Shown: positions 38,238 through 47,907, counted from the stretch's first letter. The stretch: DNA of 64,000 nucleotides from Bizionia argentinensis JUB59 (GCF_000224335.1 NZ_AFXZ01000013.1:54603-118602), one strand, 5' to 3'. Numbers and translations: made by a program. The notes: generated by a model from the sequence alone, not told the origin.

Positions 38238-39365
38238 TTATCCCTTAATTCGCTTTTTCCGATTGGTTTCATAATCTTCAAAAATCATTTCACCTAGACC
38301 TTTTAATCCCGTATAAAAAGCCTTTCCTTGATTAGCCTGGGTAAACTTTTCAACAAACTGCATTAAATACTGGTCTTGAGCAATCATAAAAGTCGTAATG
38401 GGAATATGTAAACGTCTTGCTTGTTGCGCCATATCGTAACATTTGTTTGTAATATGCGGATTTAAGCCATTACTATCCTTATAATAAGTACCGTCTGGTA
38501 ATTTTAAGCAGCTAGGCTTTCCGTCGGTAATCATAAATATTTGTTTGTTGGTGTTTCGCTTTCTTCGGAGTAAATCCATTGCCAATTGCAAGCCTGCAAC
38601 TGTATTGGTATGATAAGGCCCGACATTTAAATATGGTAAATCTTTAATTTTAATAGACCAAGCATCGTTACCAAACACTAAAATATCGAGTGTATCTTTT
38701 GGGTAACGTGTCGTAATTAATTCTGCTAAAGCCATAGCTACTTTTTTGGCTGGAGTAATACGATCTTCGCCATACAATATCATACTGTGGCTAATATCAA
38801 TCATTAAAACGGTACTCATTTGCGATTTATGCGTGGTTTCTTCAACAACCAAATCATCTTCGGTTAAATTAAAATCGCCAATACCGTGATTAATTTGAGC
38901 GTTTCGTAGGCTCTCGGTCATATTGACTTTATCAAGACTATCCCCAAATTGGTAATTTCTGAAATCGCCAGTATGCTCGTCACCTAAACCAATACCTTTA
39001 CTTTTGTGGTTTCCGCTTCCACTCTTTTTAATATTCCCAAAAATTTGCTCTAAAGCTGATTGGCGAATAGCACGTTCCGTTTTTGCTGTAATAGCATTGC
39101 CTTTATTGCCATCTGGACGAATTTCTTCACGGATAAAACCTTTCTTTTTAAGGTCTTCAATAAAATCGTCAATGGTATATTCTGAAGTCGTTAACTGATA
39201 TTCTTGGTCTAATTGTTTTAACCAATTTATGGCTTCATCAAAATCGCCAGAAGTATGGGTAATTAATTCCTTAAAAATATCAAAGAGGACTTCAAACGGA
39301 CTTTGCGAAGGCGATTCATATTCTTTAAATATGAAGCCTTTTCTTTGTGGTTTTTCTTTTTTCAT
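38238..39365 (-). CDS. VWA domain protein, partner of the MoxR-type ATPase
   Basis: Protein of 375 residues with a C-terminal von Willebrand factor A domain. The MIDAS motif is LMIDISHSMILYGEDRIT (DxSxS, about residue 192). The later MIDAS Thr and Asp positions appear in HTNTVAGLQLAMDL and MITDGKPS. The N-terminal 180 residues are charged and helical and have no recognised domain. There is no signal peptide, so it acts in the cytoplasm. The order on the minus strand is VWA first, then ATPase, a frequent flavobacterial pair. Confidence 0.85.
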   Translation of the reverse strand: MKKEKPQRKGFIFKEYESPSQSPFEVLFDIFKELITHTSGDFDEAINWLKQLDQEYQLTTSEYTIDDFIEDLKKKGFIREEIRPDGNKGNAITAKTERAIRQSALEQIFGNIKKSGSGNHKSKGIGLGDEHTGDFRNYQFGDSLDKVNMTESLRNAQINHGIGDFNLTEDDLVVEETTHKSQMSTVLMIDISHSMILYGEDRITPAKKVAMALAELITTRYPKDTLDILVFGNDAWSIKIKDLPYLNVGPYHTNTVAGLQLAMDLLRRKRNTNKQIFMITDGKPSCLKLPDGTYYKDSNGLNPHITNKCYDMAQQARRLHIPITTFMIAQDQYLMQFVEKFTQANQGKAFYTGLKGLGEMIFEDYETNRKKRIKG

Positions 39366-39628
39366 GCATCATAAAAATACGACAATTTTAAGCCGAAATC
39401 ATCGCCTTAACATCTATTTAGGATTATTTCTATTTATTTTTGTGCGAGATCTAGTTCAATAACCCTTTAAAACTTTTCGCTTATAAAAACGGTAAGCTTA
39501 TTTGAATGAAGTCAAATTAATATTAAATTCAATTTGGAAAGCTAGTTACCTTCTGAAGATAATGATAAAACCAATTGAAGGTTTTAAACAGATATAATAT
39601 TTTACTAATAATATAAGTGTAGAAATAT

Positions 39629-40306
39629 TTACTCTACACGTTTTAATCCCTCCAAATCCTCAATGGTAATTTGCTTGCCTGAAGTAGAAATAAGGTTTTC
39701 TTTTTTAAATTGAGACAGAATACGAATAGCAGATTCCGTGGCAGTGCCAACAATACTAGCGTAATCCTCACGAGATAATATAACATTTAAAGCACCTGAT
39801 TCACCTACGCCAAAAACCTTTTCAATATGAATAAGGGTTTCAGCCATACGTTGTTTTACAGATTTTTGAGCCATATTTATTAAATCATCCTCCGCGCTAC
39901 GCAAATCTTTAGCTAGTTGCTTCATAACATCAAAAGAGAAACTTTGATTTTCATGAAGCGGGTTAACAATCTGATCTTTAGGAACAAAACATAATTCAAT
40001 ATCATTTAATGCTACTGCACTTAAATTAGTTCTTTCATCACTAATTACGGAACGCTGTCCTAAAAGCTCACCGGTACCCATCAATTTAACCGTATGCTCT
40101 TTTCCATTGGCGCTTAATTTGGTGAGCTTGCAAACACCGCTTCTTACACAATATACCCCATGAAGCGATTCGCCTTCACCAAAAATTACATCCCCTTTTT
40201 TATAAAAACGTGTTGTTTTACAAGCAGATACATTTCTTATCTCTTCCGTGGTCATAGCGTTTAAAGAGTTTAATTGCCGCGCTATACATTGCTCACATTT
40301 ACTCAT
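39629..40306 (-). CDS. Crp/Fnr family transcriptional regulator, candidate oxygen sensor
   Basis: Cyclic-nucleotide-fold regulator of 225 residues with a C-terminal winged helix. The DNA-recognition helix is in LSREDYASIVGTATESAIRI; E-x3-R in TESAIR corresponds to the Glu and Arg that FNR uses to read TGA half-sites. N-terminal Cys4 and Cys7 (SKCEQC), Cys29, and Cys106 resemble the FNR cluster layout (two close N-terminal Cys and one in the beta-roll), suggesting an Fe-S or thiol sensor. It is divergent from the copper ATPase gene. Sites matching its expected recognition occur in this window. Confidence 0.88.
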   Translation of the reverse strand: MSKCEQCIARQLNSLNAMTTEEIRNVSACKTTRFYKKGDVIFGEGESLHGVYCVRSGVCKLTKLSANGKEHTVKLMGTGELLGQRSVISDERTNLSAVALNDIELCFVPKDQIVNPLHENQSFSFDVMKQLAKDLRSAEDDLINMAQKSVKQRMAETLIHIEKVFGVGESGALNVILSREDYASIVGTATESAIRILSQFKKENLISTSGKQITIEDLEGLKRVE

Positions 40307-40344
40307 ACCAGATACATATATTTTAACCTCAAAAATACGGAAAT

Positions 40345-40389
40345 CATGACATAAATCATATTAAATCATAGGTTATATTCTTACCTTCG
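40345..40389 (+). promoter_or_regulatory. FNR-like box and -7 element before the copper ATPase
   Basis: ATGACATAAATCAT (40346-40359) keeps the TGA-N6-TCA core. TACCTTCG (40382-40389), one base off TAnnTTTG, lies exactly 33 bp downstream, centre to centre. This spacing is shared with the sites before ccoS, the nos operon and hemN. AAATCAT occurs three times here (40341, 40353, 40363). No -7 element is placed for the divergent regulator gene at the same distance. Confidence 0.6.
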
Positions 40390-40414
40390 CACATTGTATA
40401 AATGAGCAAATTTT

Positions 40415-42787
40415 ATGGAGCATCAAAATTGTTTCCACTGTGGTGATAACTGCGATTCTGAACAAATTAAATACGACGATAAACTATTTTGTTGTAACGG
40501 TTGTAAAACGGTTTATGAAATTTTTTCAGAAAACGATTTAACCTGTTATTACGATTTACAAGCCTCCCCTGGTTCCGCTCCAAAAGAAATTCAAGGTAAG
40601 TATGATTTTCTTGGACAAGAAAACATAATTGAAAAACTAACGGAATTTAATGATGGTCGCATACAAATTGCCACTTTATATATTCCACATATTCACTGTA
40701 GTTCTTGTATTTGGATTTTAGAGAACCTTAACAAACTCAATAAAAACATAACATCATCGCAGGTAAACTTTGGAAAAAAGACCGTGCGTGTTACTTATAA
40801 TTCTGAAAAATCATCATTACAAGAAGTCGTTTTATTATTAAGCACCATTGGTTACGAACCATACATTTCCTTGGACGATTTTAAAACCGGAAAAGAAGAT
40901 ATAAACCGAAGCTTAATTTACAAGCTAGGTGTTGCGGGTTTTGCATTTGGAAACGTCATGTTTTTATCCTTTCCGGAGTATTTTAAAGGTGGTGAATTTT
41001 GGCTCGAACAATACAAACACCTATTCAGATGGCTCATGTTTGCTTTTTCCTTACCTGTAGTTTTTTATGCGGGTCGCGACTACTTTACATCGGCTTATAA
41101 AGGTTTACGTGCTGGTATTTTAAATATTGATGTACCAATTGCCCTAGGTTTAGTGGTACTTTTTGTCAGGAGTACGGTAGAAATTGTATTAAACCTTGGC
41201 GCTGGATTTTTTGACAGTTTAACAGGTTTAGTCTTCTTTTTATTATTAGGACGGTTTTTTCAACAGAGAACGTATTCATTCTTATCCTTTGAACGCGATT
41301 ATAAATCCTATTTCCCCATTGCAATTACAAAAATCTCAAACGGTATTGAAGCGCCAATTCAGGTTTACGATATTGAAAAAGGCGACCGATTACTAATTAG
41401 AAATGAAGAGCTAATTCCTGTAGATGGTATTTTAATTAACGGCCGAGCCAAAATAGATTATAGCTTTGTAACAGGAGAATCTGACCCTATTAATAAAACT
41501 TCTGGCGATAAACTTTTTGCAGGAGGCAAACAAACCACGGGCGTCATTGAAATGGAAGCCTTGAAATCTGTGGAGCAAAGTTACCTAACCCAACTATGGA
41601 GCAATGACGTATTTAGCAAAAATAAAGAAGACGGTTTCACGACCTTAACCAACACTATAAGTAAACGGTTTACCATTGCCGTACTTATAATTGCTTTTGT
41701 GTCCACAAGCTACTGGTTGTTTACAGATTCATCCAAGGCAATGAATGTTTTTACTGCTGTTTTAATTATTGTGTGTCCGTGTGCAATTGCGCTTTCTGCA
41801 CCGTTTACTTTGGGAAATTTACTCCGTATTTTTGGAAAACTAAAGTTCTATCTTAAAAACGCATCAGTTATCGAACAATTAGCGGCCATTGATACTATTA
41901 TTTTTGACAAAACAGGAACAATCACTTCCAACAAACAAAGCTCTGCAACTTATGATGGTGCTGTTCTTTCTACTTCCGAAGGCATTCAATTAAAAAATAC
42001 GCTACGTGGATCCAACCATCCTTTAAGTAGAACACTTTATGATATTTTAGATGAGAATAATATTATTACTCTAAATCATTTTGAAGAACATTTAGGAAAA
42101 GGTATTGAAAGTGAACATCAAAACGATACCATGAAAATTGGTTCAGCAAGCTTTGTTGGTTATGATCAGGATACATCTATACTTAACACAACAGTTCATA
42201 TTACGAGTAACGATCAATACAAAGGAAAATACACCTTCTTTAATAGTTACAGAAAAGGGTTATCAAAGCTATTTAATAACCTAAAAACCGATTATGATTT
42301 AGTTATTCTTTCAGGGGATAATGCAGGTGAAATGGAGAATTTAGAGAAATTATTACCTTCAAAAACAAAATTAATCTTTAATCAAAAGCCCAATGATAAG
42401 TTAGAGTATATTAAATATCACCAATCAGAAGGCGCTAAAATTTTAATGATTGGCGATGGTTTAAACGATGCTGGGGCTTTAGCTCAAAGTAATGTTGGGA
42501 TTGCAATTTCGGAAAATGTCAATGTTTTTTCACCCGCATGTGATGCTATTTTAGATGCCACAAAATTTAATCAGTTGTACAAATATATAAAAGCGTCCAA
42601 ACAAGCCATCAAAATTATCAAGTGGAGTTTTGTGTTGTCCTTTTTTTATAATATAATAGGCTTATATTTTGCGGTCACTGGACAATTAGAACCTGTGATT
42701 GCAGCGATTTTAATGCCGTTAAGCTCCATTAGTATTGTTGCCTTTACAACCCTTGCAACCAATCTAATTGGGCGGAAATTAGAATGA
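40415..42787 (+). CDS. ccoI: Copper-exporting P-type ATPase for cbb3 oxidase assembly
   Basis: P1B-type heavy-metal ATPase of 790 residues, the CcoI/FixI type that moves copper to the outside for the cbb3 oxidase. An N-terminal cysteine-rich metal-binding part (CFHCGDNC and FCCNGCKTVYE) precedes an HMA domain with HCSSCIWILENL. The membrane CPC motif is IIVCPCAIALSAPF, the phosphorylation site is FDKTGTITSN and the hinge motif is IGDGLNDAGAL. It is followed by ccoS and the oxidase genes. It has its own FNR-like box and is likely induced at low oxygen. Confidence 0.93.
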   Translation: MEHQNCFHCGDNCDSEQIKYDDKLFCCNGCKTVYEIFSENDLTCYYDLQASPGSAPKEIQGKYDFLGQENIIEKLTEFNDGRIQIATLYIPHIHCSSCIWILENLNKLNKNITSSQVNFGKKTVRVTYNSEKSSLQEVVLLLSTIGYEPYISLDDFKTGKEDINRSLIYKLGVAGFAFGNVMFLSFPEYFKGGEFWLEQYKHLFRWLMFAFSLPVVFYAGRDYFTSAYKGLRAGILNIDVPIALGLVVLFVRSTVEIVLNLGAGFFDSLTGLVFFLLLGRFFQQRTYSFLSFERDYKSYFPIAITKISNGIEAPIQVYDIEKGDRLLIRNEELIPVDGILINGRAKIDYSFVTGESDPINKTSGDKLFAGGKQTTGVIEMEALKSVEQSYLTQLWSNDVFSKNKEDGFTTLTNTISKRFTIAVLIIAFVSTSYWLFTDSSKAMNVFTAVLIIVCPCAIALSAPFTLGNLLRIFGKLKFYLKNASVIEQLAAIDTIIFDKTGTITSNKQSSATYDGAVLSTSEGIQLKNTLRGSNHPLSRTLYDILDENNIITLNHFEEHLGKGIESEHQNDTMKIGSASFVGYDQDTSILNTTVHITSNDQYKGKYTFFNSYRKGLSKLFNNLKTDYDLVILSGDNAGEMENLEKLLPSKTKLIFNQKPNDKLEYIKYHQSEGAKILMIGDGLNDAGALAQSNVGIAISENVNVFSPACDAILDATKFNQLYKYIKASKQAIKIIKWSFVLSFFYNIIGLYFAVTGQLEPVIAAILMPLSSISIVAFTTLATNLIGRKLE

Positions 42788-42801
42788 TTAAAAATAGGCA
42801 G

Positions 42802-42848
42802 ATATGATTTTTATCATATTATTAAGTTCTATAAATGTTGTATTTTTG
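42802..42848 (+). promoter_or_regulatory. FNR-like box and -7 element before ccoS
   Basis: ATATGATTTTTATCATAT (42802-42819) is a near-perfect 18-base palindrome with a TGAT-N4-ATCA core. TATTTTTG (42841-42848) matches TAnnTTTG and lies 34 bp downstream, centre to centre. The start of ccoS follows 20 bases later. Confidence 0.75.
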
Positions 42849-42867
42849 AACCATAACTTATAAAAGT

Positions 42868-43056
42868 ATGAGTGCTATTTATATATTGCTGAGTATCAGT
42901 ATAGTAGTGGCTATTGGCTTTTTTATTGCTTTTGTTTTGGCAGTAAGAAGCGGCCAATTTGATGATGATTACACCCCATCTGTCCGCATGTTATTTGAAG
43001 ACGAGCTCGTTAAAGAAAATCAGAAACAAACTATTAAAACCAAAAAGATTAATTAA
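42868..43056 (+). CDS. ccoS: cbb3-type oxidase assembly protein CcoS
   Basis: Small single-pass membrane protein of 62 residues. The N-terminal helix is IYILLSISIVVAIGFFIAFV, followed by the conserved region GQFDDDYTPSVRMLFED. CcoS is needed for cofactor insertion in the cbb3 oxidase. It starts 20 bases after a promoter with an FNR-like box and 5 bases before ccoNO, so it leads the oxidase operon. Confidence 0.92.
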   Translation: MSAIYILLSISIVVAIGFFIAFVLAVRSGQFDDDYTPSVRMLFEDELVKENQKQTIKTKKIN

Positions 43057-43061
43057 AGATT

Positions 43062-45236
43062 ATGGAAGTACAACAATTCTATTACGATAACAAAGTCGTT
43101 AAAAATTTCCTCTACGCTACTATATTTTGGGGGGTTGTAGGTATGATAGTAGGCTTACTTTTAGCTTTTCTGTTTTTATTTCCAAACTTAACTGACGGTA
43201 TTTCCTGGTTGAGTTTTGGTAGATTAAGACCATTACACACAAATGCTGTTATTTTTGCCTTCGTTGGGAACGCCATTTTTGCTGGTGTATATTATTCCAC
43301 TCAACGTCTTTTAAAGGCCAGAATGTATAGCGATGTATTGAGCAAAATCAATTTTTGGGGTTGGCAACTTATTATTGTTGCTGCCGCTATTACTTTGCCT
43401 TTAGGTTTTTCATCCTCTAAAGAATATGCTGAATTAGAGTGGCCTATTGATATTGCAATTGCTATAGTTTGGGTTGTTTTTGGTGCCAACTTAATTGGAA
43501 CTATGATTAAAAGAAGACAACGTCACTTGTACGTTGCCATTTGGTTCTATATTGCAACTTTTGTAACGGTTGCTGTTCTACATATTTTTAACAGTTTAGC
43601 AGTACCTGTTAGTGCATTCAAGAGTTATTCAGTTTATGCAGGTGTTCAGGATGCATTAGTGCAATGGTGGTATGGTCATAATGCAGTTGCATTTTTTCTA
43701 ACGACACCATTTTTAGGTTTAATGTATTACTTTGTTCCTAAAGCAGCTAACAGACCAGTTTACTCCTACCGTTTATCTATTATTCACTTCTGGTCATTGA
43801 TTTTTATATATATCTGGGCGGGACCTCACCACTTATTATATACAGCACTTCCTGAATGGGCACAAAATTTAGGTGTTGCATTCTCTGTCATGTTATTATT
43901 ACCGTCTTGGGGTGGTATGATTAATGGATTATTAACGCTTCGAGGTGCTTGGGATAAAGTACGTACAGATCCTGTTTTAAAATTTATGGTTGTAGCTATT
44001 ACTGGTTACGGTATGGCAACTTTTGAAGGTCCTATGCTTTCATTAAAAAACGTAAACGCTATTGGTCACTTTACGGATTGGATTATTGCTCACGTGCACG
44101 TAGGAGCATTAGCTTGGAACGGATTCTTGGCATTCGGTATGATCTATTGGTTAATACCACGTTTATTTAAAACCAAATTATATTCGATTGGATTAGCAAA
44201 CTTCCACTTCTGGGTTGGTACTTTAGGTATTATTATGTATGCTTTACCATTATATGTTGCTGGTTTTACACAAGCAAGTATGTGGAAGCAATTTAATCCA
44301 GATGGTACATTAGTTTACGGTAACTTTTTAGAAACTGTTACGGAAATCATGCCAATGTATTGGATGCGTGCTATTGGTGGAACTTTATACTTAACAGGTA
44401 TGTTGGTTTTAGTTTATAACGTTATCTTAACAGTTAAAAACGGTAGCAAAGTTACCGATGAATTAGCTGAAGCTGCAGCATTACCAAATGTATCAAAAAG
44501 TCGTGTTGGTGGCGAAGGCTGGCACTCATGGTTGGAAAGAAAGCCAATCAAGTTGACTATTTATGCAACAATTGCTATCTTAATAGGTGGTATTGTTCAA
44601 ATTGTACCAACTATTATGGTGAAATCAAATATACCAACCATTAGTAGTGTAAAACCTTATACAGCTCTTGAATTAGAAGGACGAGATTTATATATACGTG
44701 AAGGTTGTGTTGGTTGTCACTCACAAATGGTAAGACCGTTTAGGAGTGAAGTAGAACGCTATGGTGATTATTCTAAAGCTGGTGAATTTGTATACGATCA
44801 TCCTTTCTTATGGGGATCTAAACGTACTGGTCCTGATTTACACCGTATAGGAGGTAAATATTCGGACAACTGGCACTTTAATCACATGTACGATCCGCAG
44901 AGCACGTCTTCAGGTTCAATAATGCCATCTTATAAATGGATGATAAAAGATGAACTAGACAAATCGAATACCGTAACTAAACTGGAAGCTATGGTAACAC
45001 TAGGTGTTCCGTATACTGAAGAAGACATTGCAAATGCCCAAGCTGATATGCTAGCTCAAGGTACTCAAATTGAAAAGAACCTATATAACGATCCTGATTT
45101 TGCCTCTAGTTATGAAGCAGATAAAGCTGCAGGTGGTGAAGACTTCGTAGAAATGCGTAATCGTGAAATCGTGGCGATTATTGCCTACTTACAGCGACTA
45201 GGAACTGATATAAATGTAAAAGATTTAGAAGAATAA
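43062..45236 (+). CDS. ccoNO: cbb3 cytochrome c oxidase, fused subunits I (CcoN) and II (CcoO)
   Basis: Fused catalytic and cytochrome subunits of the high-affinity cbb3 oxidase, 724 residues. Residues 1 to about 470 are CcoN with twelve helices: heme and copper ligands in LHTNAVIFAF, WWYGHNAVAFF, AGPHHLLYTALP and AHVHVGALAWNG. After a linker and a transmembrane helix the CcoO part has one c-type heme, GCVGCHSQMVRPF, with the Met ligand near IMPSYKWM. The fusion is typical of Bacteroidota. The complex is a terminal oxidase for low oxygen. Confidence 0.95.
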   Translation: MEVQQFYYDNKVVKNFLYATIFWGVVGMIVGLLLAFLFLFPNLTDGISWLSFGRLRPLHTNAVIFAFVGNAIFAGVYYSTQRLLKARMYSDVLSKINFWGWQLIIVAAAITLPLGFSSSKEYAELEWPIDIAIAIVWVVFGANLIGTMIKRRQRHLYVAIWFYIATFVTVAVLHIFNSLAVPVSAFKSYSVYAGVQDALVQWWYGHNAVAFFLTTPFLGLMYYFVPKAANRPVYSYRLSIIHFWSLIFIYIWAGPHHLLYTALPEWAQNLGVAFSVMLLLPSWGGMINGLLTLRGAWDKVRTDPVLKFMVVAITGYGMATFEGPMLSLKNVNAIGHFTDWIIAHVHVGALAWNGFLAFGMIYWLIPRLFKTKLYSIGLANFHFWVGTLGIIMYALPLYVAGFTQASMWKQFNPDGTLVYGNFLETVTEIMPMYWMRAIGGTLYLTGMLVLVYNVILTVKNGSKVTDELAEAAALPNVSKSRVGGEGWHSWLERKPIKLTIYATIAILIGGIVQIVPTIMVKSNIPTISSVKPYTALELEGRDLYIREGCVGCHSQMVRPFRSEVERYGDYSKAGEFVYDHPFLWGSKRTGPDLHRIGGKYSDNWHFNHMYDPQSTSSGSIMPSYKWMIKDELDKSNTVTKLEAMVTLGVPYTEEDIANAQADMLAQGTQIEKNLYNDPDFASSYEADKAAGGEDFVEMRNREIVAIIAYLQRLGTDINVKDLEE

Positions 45237-45253
45237 TCTAAAAATAAAAAATC

Positions 45254-45448
45254 ATGTTAAAGTATATAAAAAATCACATGGATAGTATTGCGGGAATTGA
45301 GATATACCCTATTATCTCCTTGCTTATATTTTTCATCTTTTTTGTGGGCTTATTTTATTGGGTAATTACCGCAAAAAAAGATTACATAAATACTGTAAGT
45401 AATATACCATTAGATCTAGATAACAACCAAAACCAAGAGGAACTATGA
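45254..45448 (+). CDS. ccoQ: cbb3 oxidase subunit CcoQ
   Basis: Small membrane protein of 64 residues with one helix (IISLLIFFIFFVGLFYWVIT), the size and position of CcoQ between ccoNO and ccoP. It overlaps ccoP by four bases (ATGA). CcoQ proteins stabilise the oxidase complex. Confidence 0.85.
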   Translation: MLKYIKNHMDSIAGIEIYPIISLLIFFIFFVGLFYWVITAKKDYINTVSNIPLDLDNNQNQEEL

Positions 45449-46458
45449 AAAAATCTATCCCAGGCTGGGTGAGGATACCCATTCTATTTTTTATAATCGC
45501 TATACTGGCAGAAATATTCATTGAAACTGATGGCCAACCAGCTTTTGTTGAGAAACCTTTAGTTTTGTTGTTTTTAGTATTTGTATTAGTATTATTGATG
45601 GGGATTGAAGCTATTGTTAGCTCTTTGGATAATATTTTATACCAGAGTCTCGATGAAGAAGCTAAAGCACGTTATAACACTAAAAAAACTAAAACATCAA
45701 AACTTGTTACGTGGTTTGAAAATTTATACACCAAATCTTTAGGATCAAAACCTATGGAAGAGGAGCATGAAATAATTTTAGATCATAATTATGATGGTAT
45801 TCGCGAATTGGATAACGATTTACCGCCGTGGTGGATTTACAGTTTCTATGCTTCTATTGTTTTTGCTGCTGTTTATTTAATTAGATACCATGTTTTTGAT
45901 GCGGATAATCAATATGACGAACTAAAATCAGAATATGCGCAAGCTGCCATAGATATCGAAGAGTATAAAAGAAACGCTAAAGATTTAGTGGATATCAACA
46001 CCGTCGAAATACTAACAAGCGTAGCGGACTTAAAAGCTGGAAAATCAATTTATGAAGCTAACTGTGTAGCTTGTCATATGGCTGATGGTGGCGGAGGTAT
46101 TGGACCAAACCTAACAGACAACCACTGGATTTTAGGTGGTGGTATTAAAAATGTATTTAAAACTGTAGCTGAGGGTGGTAGAGCTGGTAAAGGAATGATT
46201 GCTTGGAAGCAAAGTTTAAAACCTGCTGAAATGGCACAAGTTTCCAGTTATGTCTTAACTTTTGTTGGTACAACTGCTGCTAACCCAAAGGATGCTGAAG
46301 GCGATATTTGGGTAGATGAAAATGCTTCAATAGAGGAAACTTCAACGCAAGACGTGCCCACTGAAGAAGGTTCGATTGAGTTAGATTCCAATAAAGAAGA
46401 AATTCCGGTAGAGAGTGCTGATACTAGTTCTAAACCTGTAGTTTCTTTAGAAGATTAG
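45445..46458 (+). CDS. ccoP: cbb3 oxidase c-type cytochrome subunit CcoP (single heme)
   Basis: Cytochrome c subunit of the cbb3 oxidase, 337 residues. Two N-terminal helices (about 8-26 and 31-50) precede the CcoP signature helix (LPPWWIYSFYASIVFAAVYL). There is one c-type heme site, ANCVACHMADGGGGIGPNL, where proteobacterial CcoP has two. The acidic C-terminal tail of about 50 residues (TQDVPTEEGSIELDS) is a loosely conserved extension. It accepts electrons for CcoNO. Confidence 0.93.
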   Translation: MKKSIPGWVRIPILFFIIAILAEIFIETDGQPAFVEKPLVLLFLVFVLVLLMGIEAIVSSLDNILYQSLDEEAKARYNTKKTKTSKLVTWFENLYTKSLGSKPMEEEHEIILDHNYDGIRELDNDLPPWWIYSFYASIVFAAVYLIRYHVFDADNQYDELKSEYAQAAIDIEEYKRNAKDLVDINTVEILTSVADLKAGKSIYEANCVACHMADGGGGIGPNLTDNHWILGGGIKNVFKTVAEGGRAGKGMIAWKQSLKPAEMAQVSSYVLTFVGTTAANPKDAEGDIWVDENASIEETSTQDVPTEEGSIELDSNKEEIPVESADTSSKPVVSLED

Positions 46459-46482
46459 TTAAAAACATTTAAATAAAGCATT

Positions 46483-47907
46483 GTGGAGACTCCAGAAAAC
46501 GAATCGTTTAGAGATACAATTGGCACGCTAGATGACCAAGGTAAGCGCGCATGGGTATATCCTAAAAAACCAAGTGGTAGATACTACGATTGGCGTAAAA
46601 TAGTTAGCTACGTATTATTAGCTTTTCTATTTGCAGCACCATTTATAAAAATCAATGGTAATCAGTTCTTAATGTTTAACATTTTGGAACGCCGATTTAA
46701 TATTTTTGGATTACCGTTTTGGCCACAAGATTTCTACTTGTTTGTCCTCTCCATGCTAATAGGCGTTATTTTTATTGCTTTATTTACGGTTGGTTTTGGA
46801 CGTATATTTTGTGGATGGATTTGTCCACAAACCATATTTATGGAAATGGTTTTTCGCCGTATTGAATATTGGATTGATGGCGACAGAAATAAACAACGTA
46901 AATTAGATAAGCAACCTTGGAATGCCGAGAAAATAAGAAAACGTTTACTAAAATGGTTTATATTTTTAATCATTTCCTTTTTAATTGCAAACGTATTTTT
47001 GGCCTACTTAATAGGTAGTGACAAACTTATTAGTCATATTCTGGATGGCCCAACCGAACACATGGGAACCTTACTACCGCTTTTAATATTTACTGGTGTT
47101 TTCTATTTTGTTTTTGCTTGGTTTAGAGAGCAAGTTTGTATTATTGCTTGTCCTTATGGTCGTTTGCAAGGCGTTCTTTTGGATAATAAATCAATCGTTG
47201 TAGCTTACGATCACAAGCGTGGAGAGGCTGAAAACGGTCGTAAATCATTCCGTAAAAATGAAGATCGCGAAGCACTAGGCCATGGAGACTGTATTGATTG
47301 TTTACAATGTGTGCACGTCTGCCCTACTGGTATCGATATTCGTAACGGAACACAATTAGAATGTGTTAACTGTACAGCATGTATTGACGAGTGCGATCAT
47401 ATCATGGAAAGTATTAATCTTCCTAAAGGATTAATACGTTATGCGAGTGAAGATGAAATTGAGAAGAAAGAAAAGTTCAAATGGACACCAAGATTAAAAG
47501 GTTATTTAGCTGTTTTATTCATTCTTTTCGGTGTTTTATCAGGAATGTTATTACTTCGAAATGATGTTGAAGCTAATATTTTAAGATTACCTGGTCAGTT
47601 ATACGAACATAAAGAGGGCACTATTATAAGTAATGTTTTCACCTATAAATTAGTGAATAAAACCACTAACGAAATTGAGAACATTCACTTTAAATTAAGA
47701 AAATTTGAAGGTACGATAAAAGTCGTATCCAATTCGGAAAGATTTAATGTACCGGCACAAGGTTTAACACAAGGTACATTATTCATCGAAATTGATCAAA
47801 ATGCATTAAGTGGTGATAAAAACAAATTAATGATTGAAGTTTATAGCAACGATGAGCTGATTGAAACTGAAACCGTTAACTTTTTAGGTCCACGGAGTTA
47901 TAATTAA
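46483..47907 (+). CDS. ccoG: Cytochrome c oxidase accessory protein CcoG
   Basis: Membrane iron-sulfur protein of 474 residues that helps supply copper to the cbb3 oxidase by reducing it. The start is GTG. Five helices precede a ferredoxin-like part with two 4Fe-4S motifs: CIDCLQCVHVCPTG and CVNCTACIDECDH. An upstream NapH/CcoG signature CGWICPQTIFMEM and CIIACPYGRLQG are present. The C-terminal part is an Ig-like FixG domain. Follows ccoP by 24 bases. Confidence 0.94.
   Translation: METPENESFRDTIGTLDDQGKRAWVYPKKPSGRYYDWRKIVSYVLLAFLFAAPFIKINGNQFLMFNILERRFNIFGLPFWPQDFYLFVLSMLIGVIFIALFTVGFGRIFCGWICPQTIFMEMVFRRIEYWIDGDRNKQRKLDKQPWNAEKIRKRLLKWFIFLIISFLIANVFLAYLIGSDKLISHILDGPTEHMGTLLPLLIFTGVFYFVFAWFREQVCIIACPYGRLQGVLLDNKSIVVAYDHKRGEAENGRKSFRKNEDREALGHGDCIDCLQCVHVCPTGIDIRNGTQLECVNCTACIDECDHIMESINLPKGLIRYASEDEIEKKEKFKWTPRLKGYLAVLFILFGVLSGMLLLRNDVEANILRLPGQLYEHKEGTIISNVFTYKLVNKTTNEIENIHFKLRKFEGTIKVVSNSERFNVPAQGLTQGTLFIEIDQNALSGDKNKLMIEVYSNDELIETETVNFLGPRSYN

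Noticed and set aside
39617..39639. Inverted repeat GTGTAGA/TCTACAC as terminator of the Crp/Fnr gene
   Set aside because: It overlaps the end of the gene and has no T-run.
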